Assembly: GCA_030040475.1 (NCBI GenBank)
Contig: JASHTQ010000217.1
Span: forward strand, 1-20,552
Source: Streptosporangiaceae bacterium
GTDB lineage: Bacteria > Actinomycetota > Actinomycetes > Streptosporangiales > Streptosporangiaceae
Direction: 5' to 3'
DNA length: 20,552 nt
The notes beneath the pieces were generated by a model. The model searched no databases and was not told the DNA's origin. It saw only the letters and a program-made list of their open reading frames with translations. Position 1 is the stretch's first letter, and each line of letters opens with the position of its first letter. The translations under genes were made by a program, and so were the position numbers. Below, piece after piece: positions 8,153 to 15,629 of the stretch.

Positions 8153-8182
8153 GATCCTCCCCGAAGCCCGGATCCTCCCCGA
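8153..8182. repeat. Direct repeat GATCCTCCCCGA, 18-bp period
   Basis: Two exact 12-bp copies (8153-8164 and 8171-8182) lie about 110-140 bp upstream of the EthD-like start, in the 254-bp gap shared with the divergent Maf gene. Similar phasing suggests a regulator site on one helix face. No regulator gene is next to it. Confidence 0.5.
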
Positions 8183-8295
8183 TAACTTGTTGCTGGTGTG
8201 ATTTCTGGGGGCAGGCGGGCGAGATCTGTGCGTGAGGCGCGCACCACGGCTCGTTCTGGATAAAGAAAGGTTTTGGTGGGCTAGGGTCGGGTGGC

Positions 8296-8892
8296 GTGAG
8301 CTTGGTGGTGCTGGCTTCTACTTCGGGGACGCGGCTCGGGGTGCTGCGGGCGGCGGGGGTGGAGCCGGAGGTGGTGGCCAGCGGGGTGGACGAGAGTGCG
8401 TTCAGCGCGGGGACGCCGGCCGATCTCGCGGGAGTGCTCGCCGAGGCCAAGGCCTCGGCGGTGGCGGCCGGGCGGACCGACGGGCTGGTGATCGGGTGCG
8501 ACTCGCTGCTCGACCTGGACGGGCGGGCGCTCGGCAAGCCGGGCTCCGCGCGGGAGGCGGTGGCGCGCTGGCGGGAGATGTCGGGGCGGACCGGGACGCT
8601 GGTCACCGGGCACTGCGTGATCGACGCCGCGACCGGGCGGCGGGCCGCGGCGGTGGCCGGGACCCGGGTGCGGTTCGGGAGGCCCTCGGAGCAGGAGATC
8701 GCCGCCTACGTCGCCTCCGGCGAGCCGCTCACGGTGGCCGGGGCGTTCACGCTTGACGGACGCGGCGGCTGGTTCGTCGACGGGATCGACGGGGATCACG
8801 GCACCGTGCTCGGGCTGTCGCTGCCGCTGCTGCGGCGGCTGCTTGCCGAGCTGGGCGTGAGCGTGACGGCCCTGTGGGCGCCGCTTCGCTGA
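8296..8892 (+). CDS. maf: Maf family nucleoside triphosphate pyrophosphatase
   Basis: This is a cytoplasmic house-cleaning enzyme that hydrolyses non-canonical or pyrimidine nucleoside triphosphates to monophosphate and pyrophosphate. The 198-residue length is typical. It starts with [19 protein letters not shown], the Maf signature in the form seen in actinobacteria. [16 protein letters not shown] carries the catalytic Asp and Lys region, and [20 protein letters not shown] followed by [11 protein letters not shown] matches the family's C-terminal end. The GTG at 8296 is chosen because the signature begins two residues later and AGGG lies about 9 nt upstream. The preceding base run contains TAGGGT (8282-8287), a possible -10. 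The gene stands alone; whether it prefers dTTP/UTP or modified bases cannot be read here. Confidence 0.92.
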   Translation: MSLVVLASTSGTRLGVLRAAGVEPEVVASGVDESAFSAGTPADLAGVLAEAKASAVAAGRTDGLVIGCDSLLDLDGRALGKPGSAREAVARWREMSGRTGTLVTGHCVIDAATGRRAAAVAGTRVRFGRPSEQEIAAYVASGEPLTVAGAFTLDGRGGWFVDGIDGDHGTVLGLSLPLLRRLLAELGVSVTALWAPLR

Positions 8893-8916
8893 GGCGGCCC
8901 CCGCGGTTCCGCCGTA

Positions 8917-8930
8917 GGCTGTAATCAGCC
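8917..8930. promoter_or_regulatory. GGCTG-TAAT-CAGCC inverted repeat before the AAA+ gene
   Basis: A perfect 5-bp stem with a TAAT loop lies 28 bp before the AAA+ ATPase ATG in a 65-bp gap. TAGGCT at 8915-8920 could serve as a -10 box, so the repeat might overlap the promoter and act as an operator. A short terminator for the Maf gene is the alternative. Confidence 0.35.
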
Positions 8931-8957
8931 GTAGCCGACACGAGCCCGGACGGATGG

Positions 8958-10256
8958 ATGGAACCAGAACTCAGCGTGCTGGACAGTCTCCGCAAGGCGG
9001 TCGAGGCGATGCCCGACGACGTGCCGCTCCGTATTCACCTGGCAACGCTGCTGCTGAGCGCGGGGCAACGGGACGAGGGGATCCGGCACCTGGGCGCCGT
9101 CTTGCAGCGCGACCCGGGCAACGCGCAGGCGCTCCGGCTGCTGCAGGAGCCTGAACGGCCGCGGCCCGGGCAGGCGGACGGGCCGGATCGGGCGGACGGG
9201 CCTGGGCAGGCGGACGGGCCTGGGCGTGCGCGCGGGGCGGGGCACGAGGGGCAGCGGGGGGCGGGGCACGAGGGGCAGTATGACTGGTCGCAGGCGGAGG
9301 ACGAGCTGCGGGACGTGCTGCCTGCCATGTTCGTCGGGGACGACGACGGGTCGGACGCGGGCATCGAGGAGGCCAGCGCGTTCGACGCCGAGCACGCGGG
9401 GCTGACGCTCTCGGACGTCGCGGGGATGGCGGAGGTGAAGCAGCGGCTCGAGGCGGCGTTCCTGGCACCGATGCGCAATCCGGAGCTGCGCCGGCTGTAC
9501 GGCAAGTCGCTGCGCGGCGGGCTGCTGCTGTACGGGCCGCCGGGCTGCGGCAAGACGTTCATCGCCAGGGCGGTGGCCGGCGAGCTCGGCGCGAAGTTCA
9601 TCGCGGTGTCGTTCGCGGACATCATCGACATGTTCGTCGGGCAGAGCGAGCGGAACATCCACGAGCTGTTCGAGATCGCCCGGCGGAACGCGCCGTGCGT
9701 CCTGTTCCTCGACGAGGTGGACGCGATCGGGCAGAAGCGCTCGCAGCTGCGGCACACCCCGATGCGCAGCGCCGTGAACCAGCTGCTGCTCGAGCTTGAC
9801 GACGTGGCCGGCAACAACGAGGGGATCTTCCTGCTCGCCGCGACCAACCACCCGTGGGACGTGGACAGCGCGCTACGCAGGCCGGGGCGGTTCGACCGGA
9901 CGCTGCTCGTGCTGCCGCCGGACGCGGCCGCCCGCGAGGGGGTGTTCCGCTACCACCTCAGGGAGCGGCCCGTCGCGGGCATCGACCTGGCCAAGCTGGC
10001 CGGGCTGACCGACGGCTACTCCGGTGCCGACATCGCCTACATCTGCGAGACCGCCGCGGAACGTGCGCTGATGGACTCGGTCCGCCGCGGCGAGCCGCGG
10101 ATGATCGGCAACGGCGACCTGGAGGCGGCCATCGCGGAGGTGAAGCCGTCGCTTGGCGCCTGGTTCGACACCGCGCGCAACGTGGCGCTGTTCGCCAACG
10201 AGGGCGGCAGCTACGACGACCTGGCCGCCTACCTCCGCAAGCGCCGGCTGCTATGA
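8958..10256 (+). CDS. AAA+ ATPase with N-terminal TPR-like segment
   Basis: This is a 432-residue classical AAA ATPase (CDC48/FtsH/Vps4 clade). Residues 1-66 form one TPR-like helical hairpin, 71-107 a Gly/Asp/Gln-rich repeat linker, and 108-145 an acidic segment. The AAA module has Walker A GPPGCGKT (193-200), Walker B LFLDEVD (249-255), sensor-1 AATN ending at Asn297 and the arginine-finger motif RRPGRFDR (307-314). The segment MFVGQSERN resembles the aromatic pore loop of substrate-threading AAA proteins such as FtsH, so protein unfolding or complex remodelling is likely. There is no protease domain and no proteasome-type C-terminal tail. The stop is followed after 10 nt by the TPR-membrane protein, whose ribosome site begins at this stop, so the two are probably made together and may form a membrane-attached complex. 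The specific function is unknown to me. Confidence 0.87.
   Translation: MEPELSVLDSLRKAVEAMPDDVPLRIHLATLLLSAGQRDEGIRHLGAVLQRDPGNAQALRLLQEPERPRPGQADGPDRADGPGQADGPGRARGAGHEGQRGAGHEGQYDWSQAEDELRDVLPAMFVGDDDGSDAGIEEASAFDAEHAGLTLSDVAGMAEVKQRLEAAFLAPMRNPELRRLYGKSLRGGLLLYGPPGCGKTFIARAVAGELGAKFIAVSFADIIDMFVGQSERNIHELFEIARRNAPCVLFLDEVDAIGQKRSQLRHTPMRSAVNQLLLELDDVAGNNEGIFLLAATNHPWDVDSALRRPGRFDRTLLVLPPDAAAREGVFRYHLRERPVAGIDLAKLAGLTDGYSGADIAYICETAAERALMDSVRRGEPRMIGNGDLEAAIAEVKPSLGAWFDTARNVALFANEGGSYDDLAAYLRKRRLL
9173..9278 (+). repeat. In-frame tandem repeats encoding the AAA+ linker
   Basis: GGCGGACGGGCC recurs three times at 18-bp period (9173, 9191, 9209), encoding (Q/R)ADGP repeats. An exact 21-bp block then recurs at 24-bp period (9234-9254, 9258-9278), encoding GAGHEGQ twice. 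Both periods are multiples of three, so copy-number change would alter linker length without breaking the frame. Confidence 0.8.
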
Positions 10257-10266
10257 GGCCGCATCC

Positions 10267-11298
10267 GTGATCGAGCTGCGGCAGGAGCTCGCGCGCGCCT
10301 CGGCGATGCTGGACGTGCGGCGCTACGGGGAGGCTTCGGCGCTGCTGGCCAGGATCGTGGCCGCGGAACCCGACAGCTCCCGGGCCTGGTGCCTGATGGC
10401 CCGCGCGCACCTGGGCGCGGACCGCTACGGCGACGCGGTCGACGCGGCCAACCGGGCGGTGGCCCTGTCCCCCTCCGACGAGTGGCCGCACCGCCTGGCC
10501 AGCAACGCGCTCGGGCACCTCGGCCATCAGGCGGACGCGCTGCGGGCGGCTCACGAGGCGCGCAGGCTCGCGCCCGGCTACTGGCAGACGCACGTCTGCG
10601 TGGCGCAGGCCGCGCTGGCCGCGCGCCGGCTCGACGTCGCGGCGGAGGCGGCGGACCGGGCCCGCGCGCTGGCACCGAACGAGGCCGACGTCCACTTCCT
10701 GGCCGGCAAGGTGAGCCTCGCCCGCGGCCGACTGGCCGAGGCGCGGGCGCACCAGGAGCGCGCGCTCGCCCTGGATCCCGCGCACAGCGGGGCGATGAAC
10801 GAGCTCGGCAGGATCAGGCTGCGGCGGCACGACACGGCGGGTGCGATCAGGCACTTCATCAGCGCGGCGCGGGCCACGCCCGACGAGCGCATCTACAGCA
10901 GGAACATCGACGTGGTGATGCTGCGCGCGGTGTCGCGGACGATCTACGTGTTCACGCTGATCGCGCTGGTCCTGATCTGGATCCCCGCGGTCAGCCACGT
11001 GAGCCGGGTGCCGTTCTTGATCGCGCTGGGGGCGCTCGGCGTCGTCACGGCCGGCTGCTTCGGCTGGCTGATGCTGCGAGTGCCGCGCGAGGCGCGGCTG
11101 ATGCTGCGCAGGACCCTGCGCATCCCGCGGGTCGCGACGGCGGTCGCGCTCGCCGTGGGAGGAGTGGTGCTCGCGTTCGGCCTGGTGGCGTTCACGCCAG
11201 CGGTGGGGTTGCCGCAGGTGCTGCCGATCGCCTTCGTCATCACGTTCGCCGCGCGGATGGCCGCCTTTGCCGCGCTGCGCTCGGCGGAGAAGCCCTGA
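10267..11298 (+). CDS. TPR-repeat protein with C-terminal four-helix membrane domain
   Basis: The 343-residue product has a cytosolic TPR superhelix (about residues 1-205). Recurring hairpins include ARAHLGADRYGDAVDAANRA, AAEAADRARALAPNEADVHF and ARAHQERALALDPAHSGAMN. Four hydrophobic helices follow, starting near residues 225, 252, 293 and 318. Start GTG 10267 is chosen over earlier in-frame codons because these would lie inside the ATPase gene; TGAGG overlapping the ATPase stop serves as ribosome site 9-11 nt before it, suggesting translational coupling. TPRs bind protein partners, so this protein probably anchors the AAA+ ATPase or its clients at the membrane, which is inference. Its last 59 bp overlap the convergent MFS gene. 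No enzymatic motif is visible. Confidence 0.85.
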   Translation: MIELRQELARASAMLDVRRYGEASALLARIVAAEPDSSRAWCLMARAHLGADRYGDAVDAANRAVALSPSDEWPHRLASNALGHLGHQADALRAAHEARRLAPGYWQTHVCVAQAALAARRLDVAAEAADRARALAPNEADVHFLAGKVSLARGRLAEARAHQERALALDPAHSGAMNELGRIRLRRHDTAGAIRHFISAARATPDERIYSRNIDVVMLRAVSRTIYVFTLIALVLIWIPAVSHVSRVPFLIALGALGVVTAGCFGWLMLRVPREARLMLRRTLRIPRVATAVALAVGGVVLAFGLVAFTPAVGLPQVLPIAFVITFAARMAAFAALRSAEKP

Positions 11299-12607
11299 GC
11301 CCCGGCGGGTCATCGGCGGCCGCGGCTGGGGTGGCATCGGGCTGGTCGGGGTAGCTGGTGCGCCAGCGGACGGCGCGGACGGCCGGCAGGGTGAGCACCA
11401 CGGCGCTGCTGAGCAGGCCGTAGGCCGCGCCGACGCCGAAGACCACCGGGGTGCCGAGGGCTGCGGCCAGCGGGCCGTCGATCATGTAGCCGATTACGCC
11501 GATGCCGTAGCTCGGGAACATCGTGAGCGAGCTGACCCTGGCCAGCATCTGCGGGGGCACCTGCTGCTGCATGGCCGTGCCGGAGAACGTGTTGGAGACC
11601 GCGGCGCCCGCGCCGCAGGCGAACGCCGCGGCGGCCACCCAGGGCGCGGCCGCGTGCAGGGCCATCGGGATGTCGGGCAGCGCGTAACAGAACGTGCCGA
11701 CGGTGGCCACCACCACGGGCCGCCGCGGATGGCGGCCGAGGGACAGCAGGCCGGCCATGATCGCGCCCGCGCCCTGCACCGCCATGATCGCGCCCCAGAC
11801 GGCGGCGCCGCCCAGGTACTCCTTGCCGAGGACGGGGCCGAGCAGCATCCACGGCGCCCAGGTGATCAGGTTGAAGAAGGCGAACTGCACGGTGGTGACC
11901 CACAGCCAGGTCCTGGACCTGAAGTCGGCCCAGCCGTCGGCCATGTCGCCGAGCAGGGAACGGCGCGGTGCCGTGGGCGCGCGCTTTGACGTCGGCGGCA
12001 GCCTGAGGAGGCTCAGGGCGAGGACGCTCGCCAGGTAGGACCCCGCGTCCACGGCCACCACCGTGGCCGAGCCTGCAATGGCGACGAGCGCACCGCCCAG
12101 CGCGGGCCCGACGATCCTGGTCGCCGAGCCGGCCAGGCTGTACAGCGCGTTCGCGTTGCCGAGCTGGCCGGCCGGGGCCATCTCGACCGTCAGCGCGGTG
12201 AGCGAGGGGGTGAAGAACGCCGTGCCCGTTCCGCCCAGCCAGGCGAGCAGGATGAACAGCCACAGCGGCGGCCGGCCGGTGACTAGCGCGGCCGCGAGCG
12301 ACGCTTGCGCAGCGCAGCGGAGCACATCCGCGCCGAGCATCGCCCGGCGCCTGCCGAGCCGGTCGGCGACCGCTCCGGCGATCGGCATGAACAGCACCTG
12401 GGGAACGACGCTCGCGGCGAACACCCACCCCAGGCCGGTCGCGTGCACGCCGCTGTCGAGCACCGCGAACGCGACGGCCACCGTCGACATCGCCGAGCCG
12501 AGCAGGGACGTCGAGTACCCGGCGTAGAAGCGACGGAAGTTCGGCTCGCGCAGGACGCCGACCCGGCGGCGCAGCCATTCCTGCCGTGCATTCCCCTCGT
12601 GGCTCAC
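11240..12607 (-). CDS. MFS transporter (enterobactin-exporter/drug-efflux-like)
   Basis: This is an inner-membrane major facilitator of 455 residues with about 12 hydrophobic helices. It opens with LREPNFRRFYAGYSTSLLGS, typical of the EntS/DHA3-type exporters, and has the loop 2-3 signature GAVADRLGRRRAML. The cytosolic C-tail from about residue 410 is polar, Pro/Ala/Arg-rich and probably disordered. The start is GTG 12607; an in-frame stop four codons upstream rules out a longer form, and no strong ribosome site is visible, so a leaderless transcript is possible. It diverges from the M20 peptidase operon across an AT-rich region. Its 3' end overlaps the TPR gene tail to tail by 59 bp. The substrate is unknown; proton-driven efflux of a small molecule is the family role. 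Confidence 0.9.
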   Translation of the reverse strand: MSHEGNARQEWLRRRVGVLREPNFRRFYAGYSTSLLGSAMSTVAVAFAVLDSGVHATGLGWVFAASVVPQVLFMPIAGAVADRLGRRRAMLGADVLRCAAQASLAAALVTGRPPLWLFILLAWLGGTGTAFFTPSLTALTVEMAPAGQLGNANALYSLAGSATRIVGPALGGALVAIAGSATVVAVDAGSYLASVLALSLLRLPPTSKRAPTAPRRSLLGDMADGWADFRSRTWLWVTTVQFAFFNLITWAPWMLLGPVLGKEYLGGAAVWGAIMAVQGAGAIMAGLLSLGRHPRRPVVVATVGTFCYALPDIPMALHAAAPWVAAAAFACGAGAAVSNTFSGTAMQQQVPPQMLARVSSLTMFPSYGIGVIGYMIDGPLAAALGTPVVFGVGAAYGLLSSAVVLTLPAVRAVRWRTSYPDQPDATPAAAADDPPGLRASPPSAARQRRPSARRT

Positions 12608-12894
12608 GGCACCGGATCATGGCATGGGACGCTGACCTGCGACAATACGTAACACTAAATAATCTTTAGCCTAATCGGCTCAAGTTTGAGTCCTTGGTCG
12701 TCTAGAAGGGGCAGCCGACAGCGGCCGAGGCGTGCTGCCAGATTATTTCTTTGAAGTGCTCAGCTTTCCTTAGTCAATCTGGCTCAACTAGGGCGATATG
12801 CGGTGGTCGGCGGCCCGGGGTGTGTCGCAGGGGGTCGCGGGTGGCAGGCTCGGAAGCGCGGAGCGGGCCGGATTCGGCGGCGGAGGGATGGGCA
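12608..12894. promoter_or_regulatory. AT-rich divergent control region with two inverted repeats
   Basis: The gap between the MFS exporter and the M20 operon contains a conspicuous AT-rich stretch (about 12640-12690 and 12740-12790). CTAAA-N5-TTTAG (12655-12669) and CTCAA-GT-TTGAG (12679-12690) are small inverted repeats close to the exporter start and may be operators. TTGAAG (12751-12756) is a possible -35 for the rightward operon, but its -10 is unclear. GGAGGG at 12882-12887 is the ribosome site that fixes the M20 start at GTG 12895. Confidence 0.5.
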
Positions 12895-14244
12895 GTGATC
12901 GCGGAACTGGAACGGTGGGTCGCGGCGCACCGCGACGAGGCGCTGCGGGAATGGGCGGAGTGGATCCGGCGGCCGAGCGTGAGCAGCGACGGGACCGGCT
13001 TCCCCGCCGCCACCGGGTACGGCGCCGACCTGGTGCGGCGTTGCGGTCTGCCGGCTGAGGTGGTGGAGACGGGCGGCTGGCCGCTGATCGTCGGGCGCTC
13101 GGACGGCCACCCGCCCGGCGCCCCGCATGTCCTGATCTACGGGCACTACGACGTGCAGCCGCCGGGGCCGCTGGCGGAATGGGAGACGCCGCCGTTCGAG
13201 CCGGACATCAGGGATGGCCGCATGTACGGGCGCGGTACGGGCGACAACAAGGGCCAGCACCTGGCGCAGTTGCTGGCCATGCGGGCGCTGCTCGAGGTGA
13301 CCGGCTCGCTGCCGTGCCGGGTCAGCGTCGTGCTGGACGGCGAGGAGGAGATCGGCAGCCCGAACCTCGCCGCCGCGATCCGCCACCACTTCGCCGGCGA
13401 CCGGCCCGACCTCGCGGTGTGGAGCGACGGGCCAGTGCATGAATCCGGCCGGGCGACGGTGGTGCTCGGCGTACGCGGAGTCGTCGCGTTCCAGCTGCGG
13501 GCCGCCGGTGCGGTCAGCCCGCTGCACTCGGGCAACTGGGGCGGCGTGGTGCCGAACCCCGCCTGGCGGCTTGTGCACCTGCTGGCCTCGATGCGTTCGG
13601 CCGACGGGCGGGTCTTGATCGACGGCGCGCACGCGGGGGTTGAGCCGCTCTCGCCCGGCGAGCAGGCCGCGCTGGATGCCCTGCCCGCGGACGTCGGCCA
13701 GGTCCTCGCCGAGATCGGCGTGGACGCCATGGAACCACCGGCCGACCGCGGCTTCTACCAGCGGCTGAGCCAGCCGACCTTTACCATCAACTCGCTCACC
13801 TGCGAGGACGGCGGCGAGCACAGAACGGTCATCCCGAACGTCGCGGTCGCGAAATGCGACATGCGCCTCGTCGGCGGGCAGCGGACGCAGGACGTCATCG
13901 CGGCGGTCCGCAGGCACGTCTCGCGGCATGACCCCGGCGTGGTGGTCACCGTCGGCGCAGCGATGGAGCCGTCGCGGACGCTGCCGGAGAACCCCTACAC
14001 GGAGGCGGTCGTCCGCGGCGCGCGGGCGGGGCTGGGCGAGGACCCGCTGCTGATGCCCAGCCTGGGCGGCAGCCTGCCGATCGCGGAGTTCAGCCGGGCG
14101 CTGGACATCCCGTGTTACGGGGTACCGCTGGCCAACGCGGACGAACGCAACCACGCCCCGAACGAGAACATGGAGGTCGGCAGGTTCCTGCGCGGCATCA
14201 CCGGCGCCGCCGGCGTGCTGCTGGCTCTCGGCGGTGTGCTGTGA
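12895..14244 (+). CDS. M20 family metallopeptidase (dipeptidase-like)
   Basis: This is a cytoplasmic di-zinc peptidase of 449 residues, expected to cleave dipeptides or short peptides. Metal and catalytic residues appear in order: YGHYDVQPP (His and Asp), GRGTGDNKGQ (bridging Asp), DGEEEIGSPN (general-base Glu and metal Glu), VWSDGP (Asp) and the late ERNHAPNENM (His). SPLHSGNWGG marks the lid/dimerisation domain. The frame is open back to 12751, but GTG 12895 has GGAGGG 7 nt upstream and is where family similarity begins; the extension is Arg/Ser/Gly-rich noise. Its stop overlaps the next gene's start as GTGA, so it heads a translationally coupled operon with the S9 peptidase. The pairing suggests stepwise peptide breakdown. 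Confidence 0.92.
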   Translation: MIAELERWVAAHRDEALREWAEWIRRPSVSSDGTGFPAATGYGADLVRRCGLPAEVVETGGWPLIVGRSDGHPPGAPHVLIYGHYDVQPPGPLAEWETPPFEPDIRDGRMYGRGTGDNKGQHLAQLLAMRALLEVTGSLPCRVSVVLDGEEEIGSPNLAAAIRHHFAGDRPDLAVWSDGPVHESGRATVVLGVRGVVAFQLRAAGAVSPLHSGNWGGVVPNPAWRLVHLLASMRSADGRVLIDGAHAGVEPLSPGEQAALDALPADVGQVLAEIGVDAMEPPADRGFYQRLSQPTFTINSLTCEDGGEHRTVIPNVAVAKCDMRLVGGQRTQDVIAAVRRHVSRHDPGVVVTVGAAMEPSRTLPENPYTEAVVRGARAGLGEDPLLMPSLGGSLPIAEFSRALDIPCYGVPLANADERNHAPNENMEVGRFLRGITGAAGVLLALGGVL

Positions 14245-15625
14245 GCCTTCCGGGCCGGCTCAGGTCCTTCGACCTGAGCCCGGACGGCACCACGGTGCTG
14301 GCGGCGGCCAAGAGCGGCCACGGGCGGCGCCAGGGACGCGCACCGAACTCGGCCCGCCCTACACCACGGCGAGCAGACCGTTCAGCCCCGACGGCCGGTA
14401 TCTCGCGTTCGCCACCAACCGGCGGGCCATCGACTGCTTCGACATCGTGGTCAGGGACGTCCGGTCAGGATCGGAGCGAACCGTGCTGACCGCCGGGGTC
14501 GGCGTCCCCGAGGACCGGTACTTCCCGGTCTGCTTCAGCTGGGACTCATGCCAGCTCCTGGTGGTCCTGATGCACCAGAGAACCCGGCAAGACCTGTACG
14601 GCGTCGACTTGGTGACCGGGCAAGTGCGGCTGCTGACCCCGCATTCCGGCCCGGCGAAATACCTGGCCGCGGCCTGGCGGCCGGAGGGCATCTACGTCTG
14701 CGCCGCTCACGATCGCGACTTCACCGGGCTGGCGCTGCAGCTAGACGCCTCCGGCGAGCGGCTGTTCGTGCTTGACGGCGCGGACGCGCTGTGGGCCGTC
14801 TCGCTGGCCGACGGCCGGGCCGCGCGGATTGCTCAGGGGGTACGGCGCGTCCCGTCCTTGAGCCCGCCGTCGTCGAGTTCACCGGCGGTGACGGGGTCCG
14901 GGTATCGGGACTGCTATACCGTCCTTCGGGCCCGGGGCCGTCCCCGGCTGTGCTGCACATCCACGGCGGCCCGGAACACCAGGCCAGGCCGGTGTCCGAT
15001 CCCGCTGATCGACGGGCTGGTATCGCGCGGCATCGGGGTACTGGCGCCGAGCATCCGCGGCTCGACCGGCTTCGGCCTGCGCTACCAGCGGCCGATCTAC
15101 CGCGACTGGGGTGGCGGCGACGTCGAGGACCTGCGCGCGGCGGCCGAGCTCCTGCGCTCCCAGCCATGGGTGGATCCGGGCCGGCTCGGCGTCTACGGAG
15201 GCTCGTACGGGGGCTTCGCGGCGCTGAGCTGCCTGACCAGACTGCCGGAGTACTGGTACGCCGGGGTGTCCGAATGCGGTGTGTCGGACCTGGTCGAGGA
15301 CGCGCGTAACCTGCCGCCGACGTGGCGCAGGCGGGTCAGGGACTGGATCGGCGATATCGACGATCCTGCCGACCTCCGCCGCCTGGCGCAGGCCAGCCCG
15401 CTGTCCCATGTCGACCGGGTCCGTGCCAGGGTGCTGCTCATACACGGCACCAACGACACCAGGGTGGGCGTGCAGTCGAGCGACAGGTTCTACGCGCGGC
15501 TCGTCGAGCTGGGCCGGATCGTCAGGTACGAGCGGATCGAGGGCGCCGGGCACGACGTCGGCCTGGTTTGGGACGAGACGGAATCCGTCGTCTGCGACTG
15601 GCTGGCGGAGAATCTGCTTCACTAG
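14241..15625 (+). pseudogene. S9 (prolyl oligopeptidase-like) serine peptidase, frame-disrupted
   Basis: This is a beta-propeller/alpha-beta hydrolase peptidase whose family sequence is spread over three frames. GTG 14241 (overlapping the M20 stop) opens with RLRSFDLSPDGTTVLAAAKS in one frame. From about 14340 the match moves to a second frame (SRPFSPDGRYLAFATNR). Between about 14840 and 15003 it is in a third (VEFTGGDGVRVSGLLYRPSG, then LHIHGGPEHQARPVSDP), and from 15005 it returns to the second (LIDGLVSRGIGVLAPSIRGS). One extra G at 15004 explains the last change. The triad is intact at the C-terminus: GGSYGGF (Ser), HGTNDTRVG (Asp), GAGHDVG (His). About 461 codons are present against roughly 600 in common relatives, and much of the propeller seems missing before the third-frame segment. 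Decay is my reading, but sequencing indels are possible. The second frame alone happens to stay open throughout. Confidence 0.72.
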
Positions 15626-15629
15626 GGGG

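Noticed and set aside
10153..10266. Earlier start for the TPR-membrane protein
   Set aside because: It would overlap the ATPase gene in another frame; GTG 10267 with TGAGG upstream is better.
12751..12894. Earlier start for the M20 peptidase
   Set aside because: The added residues have no family match, and GGAGGG stands right before GTG 12895.
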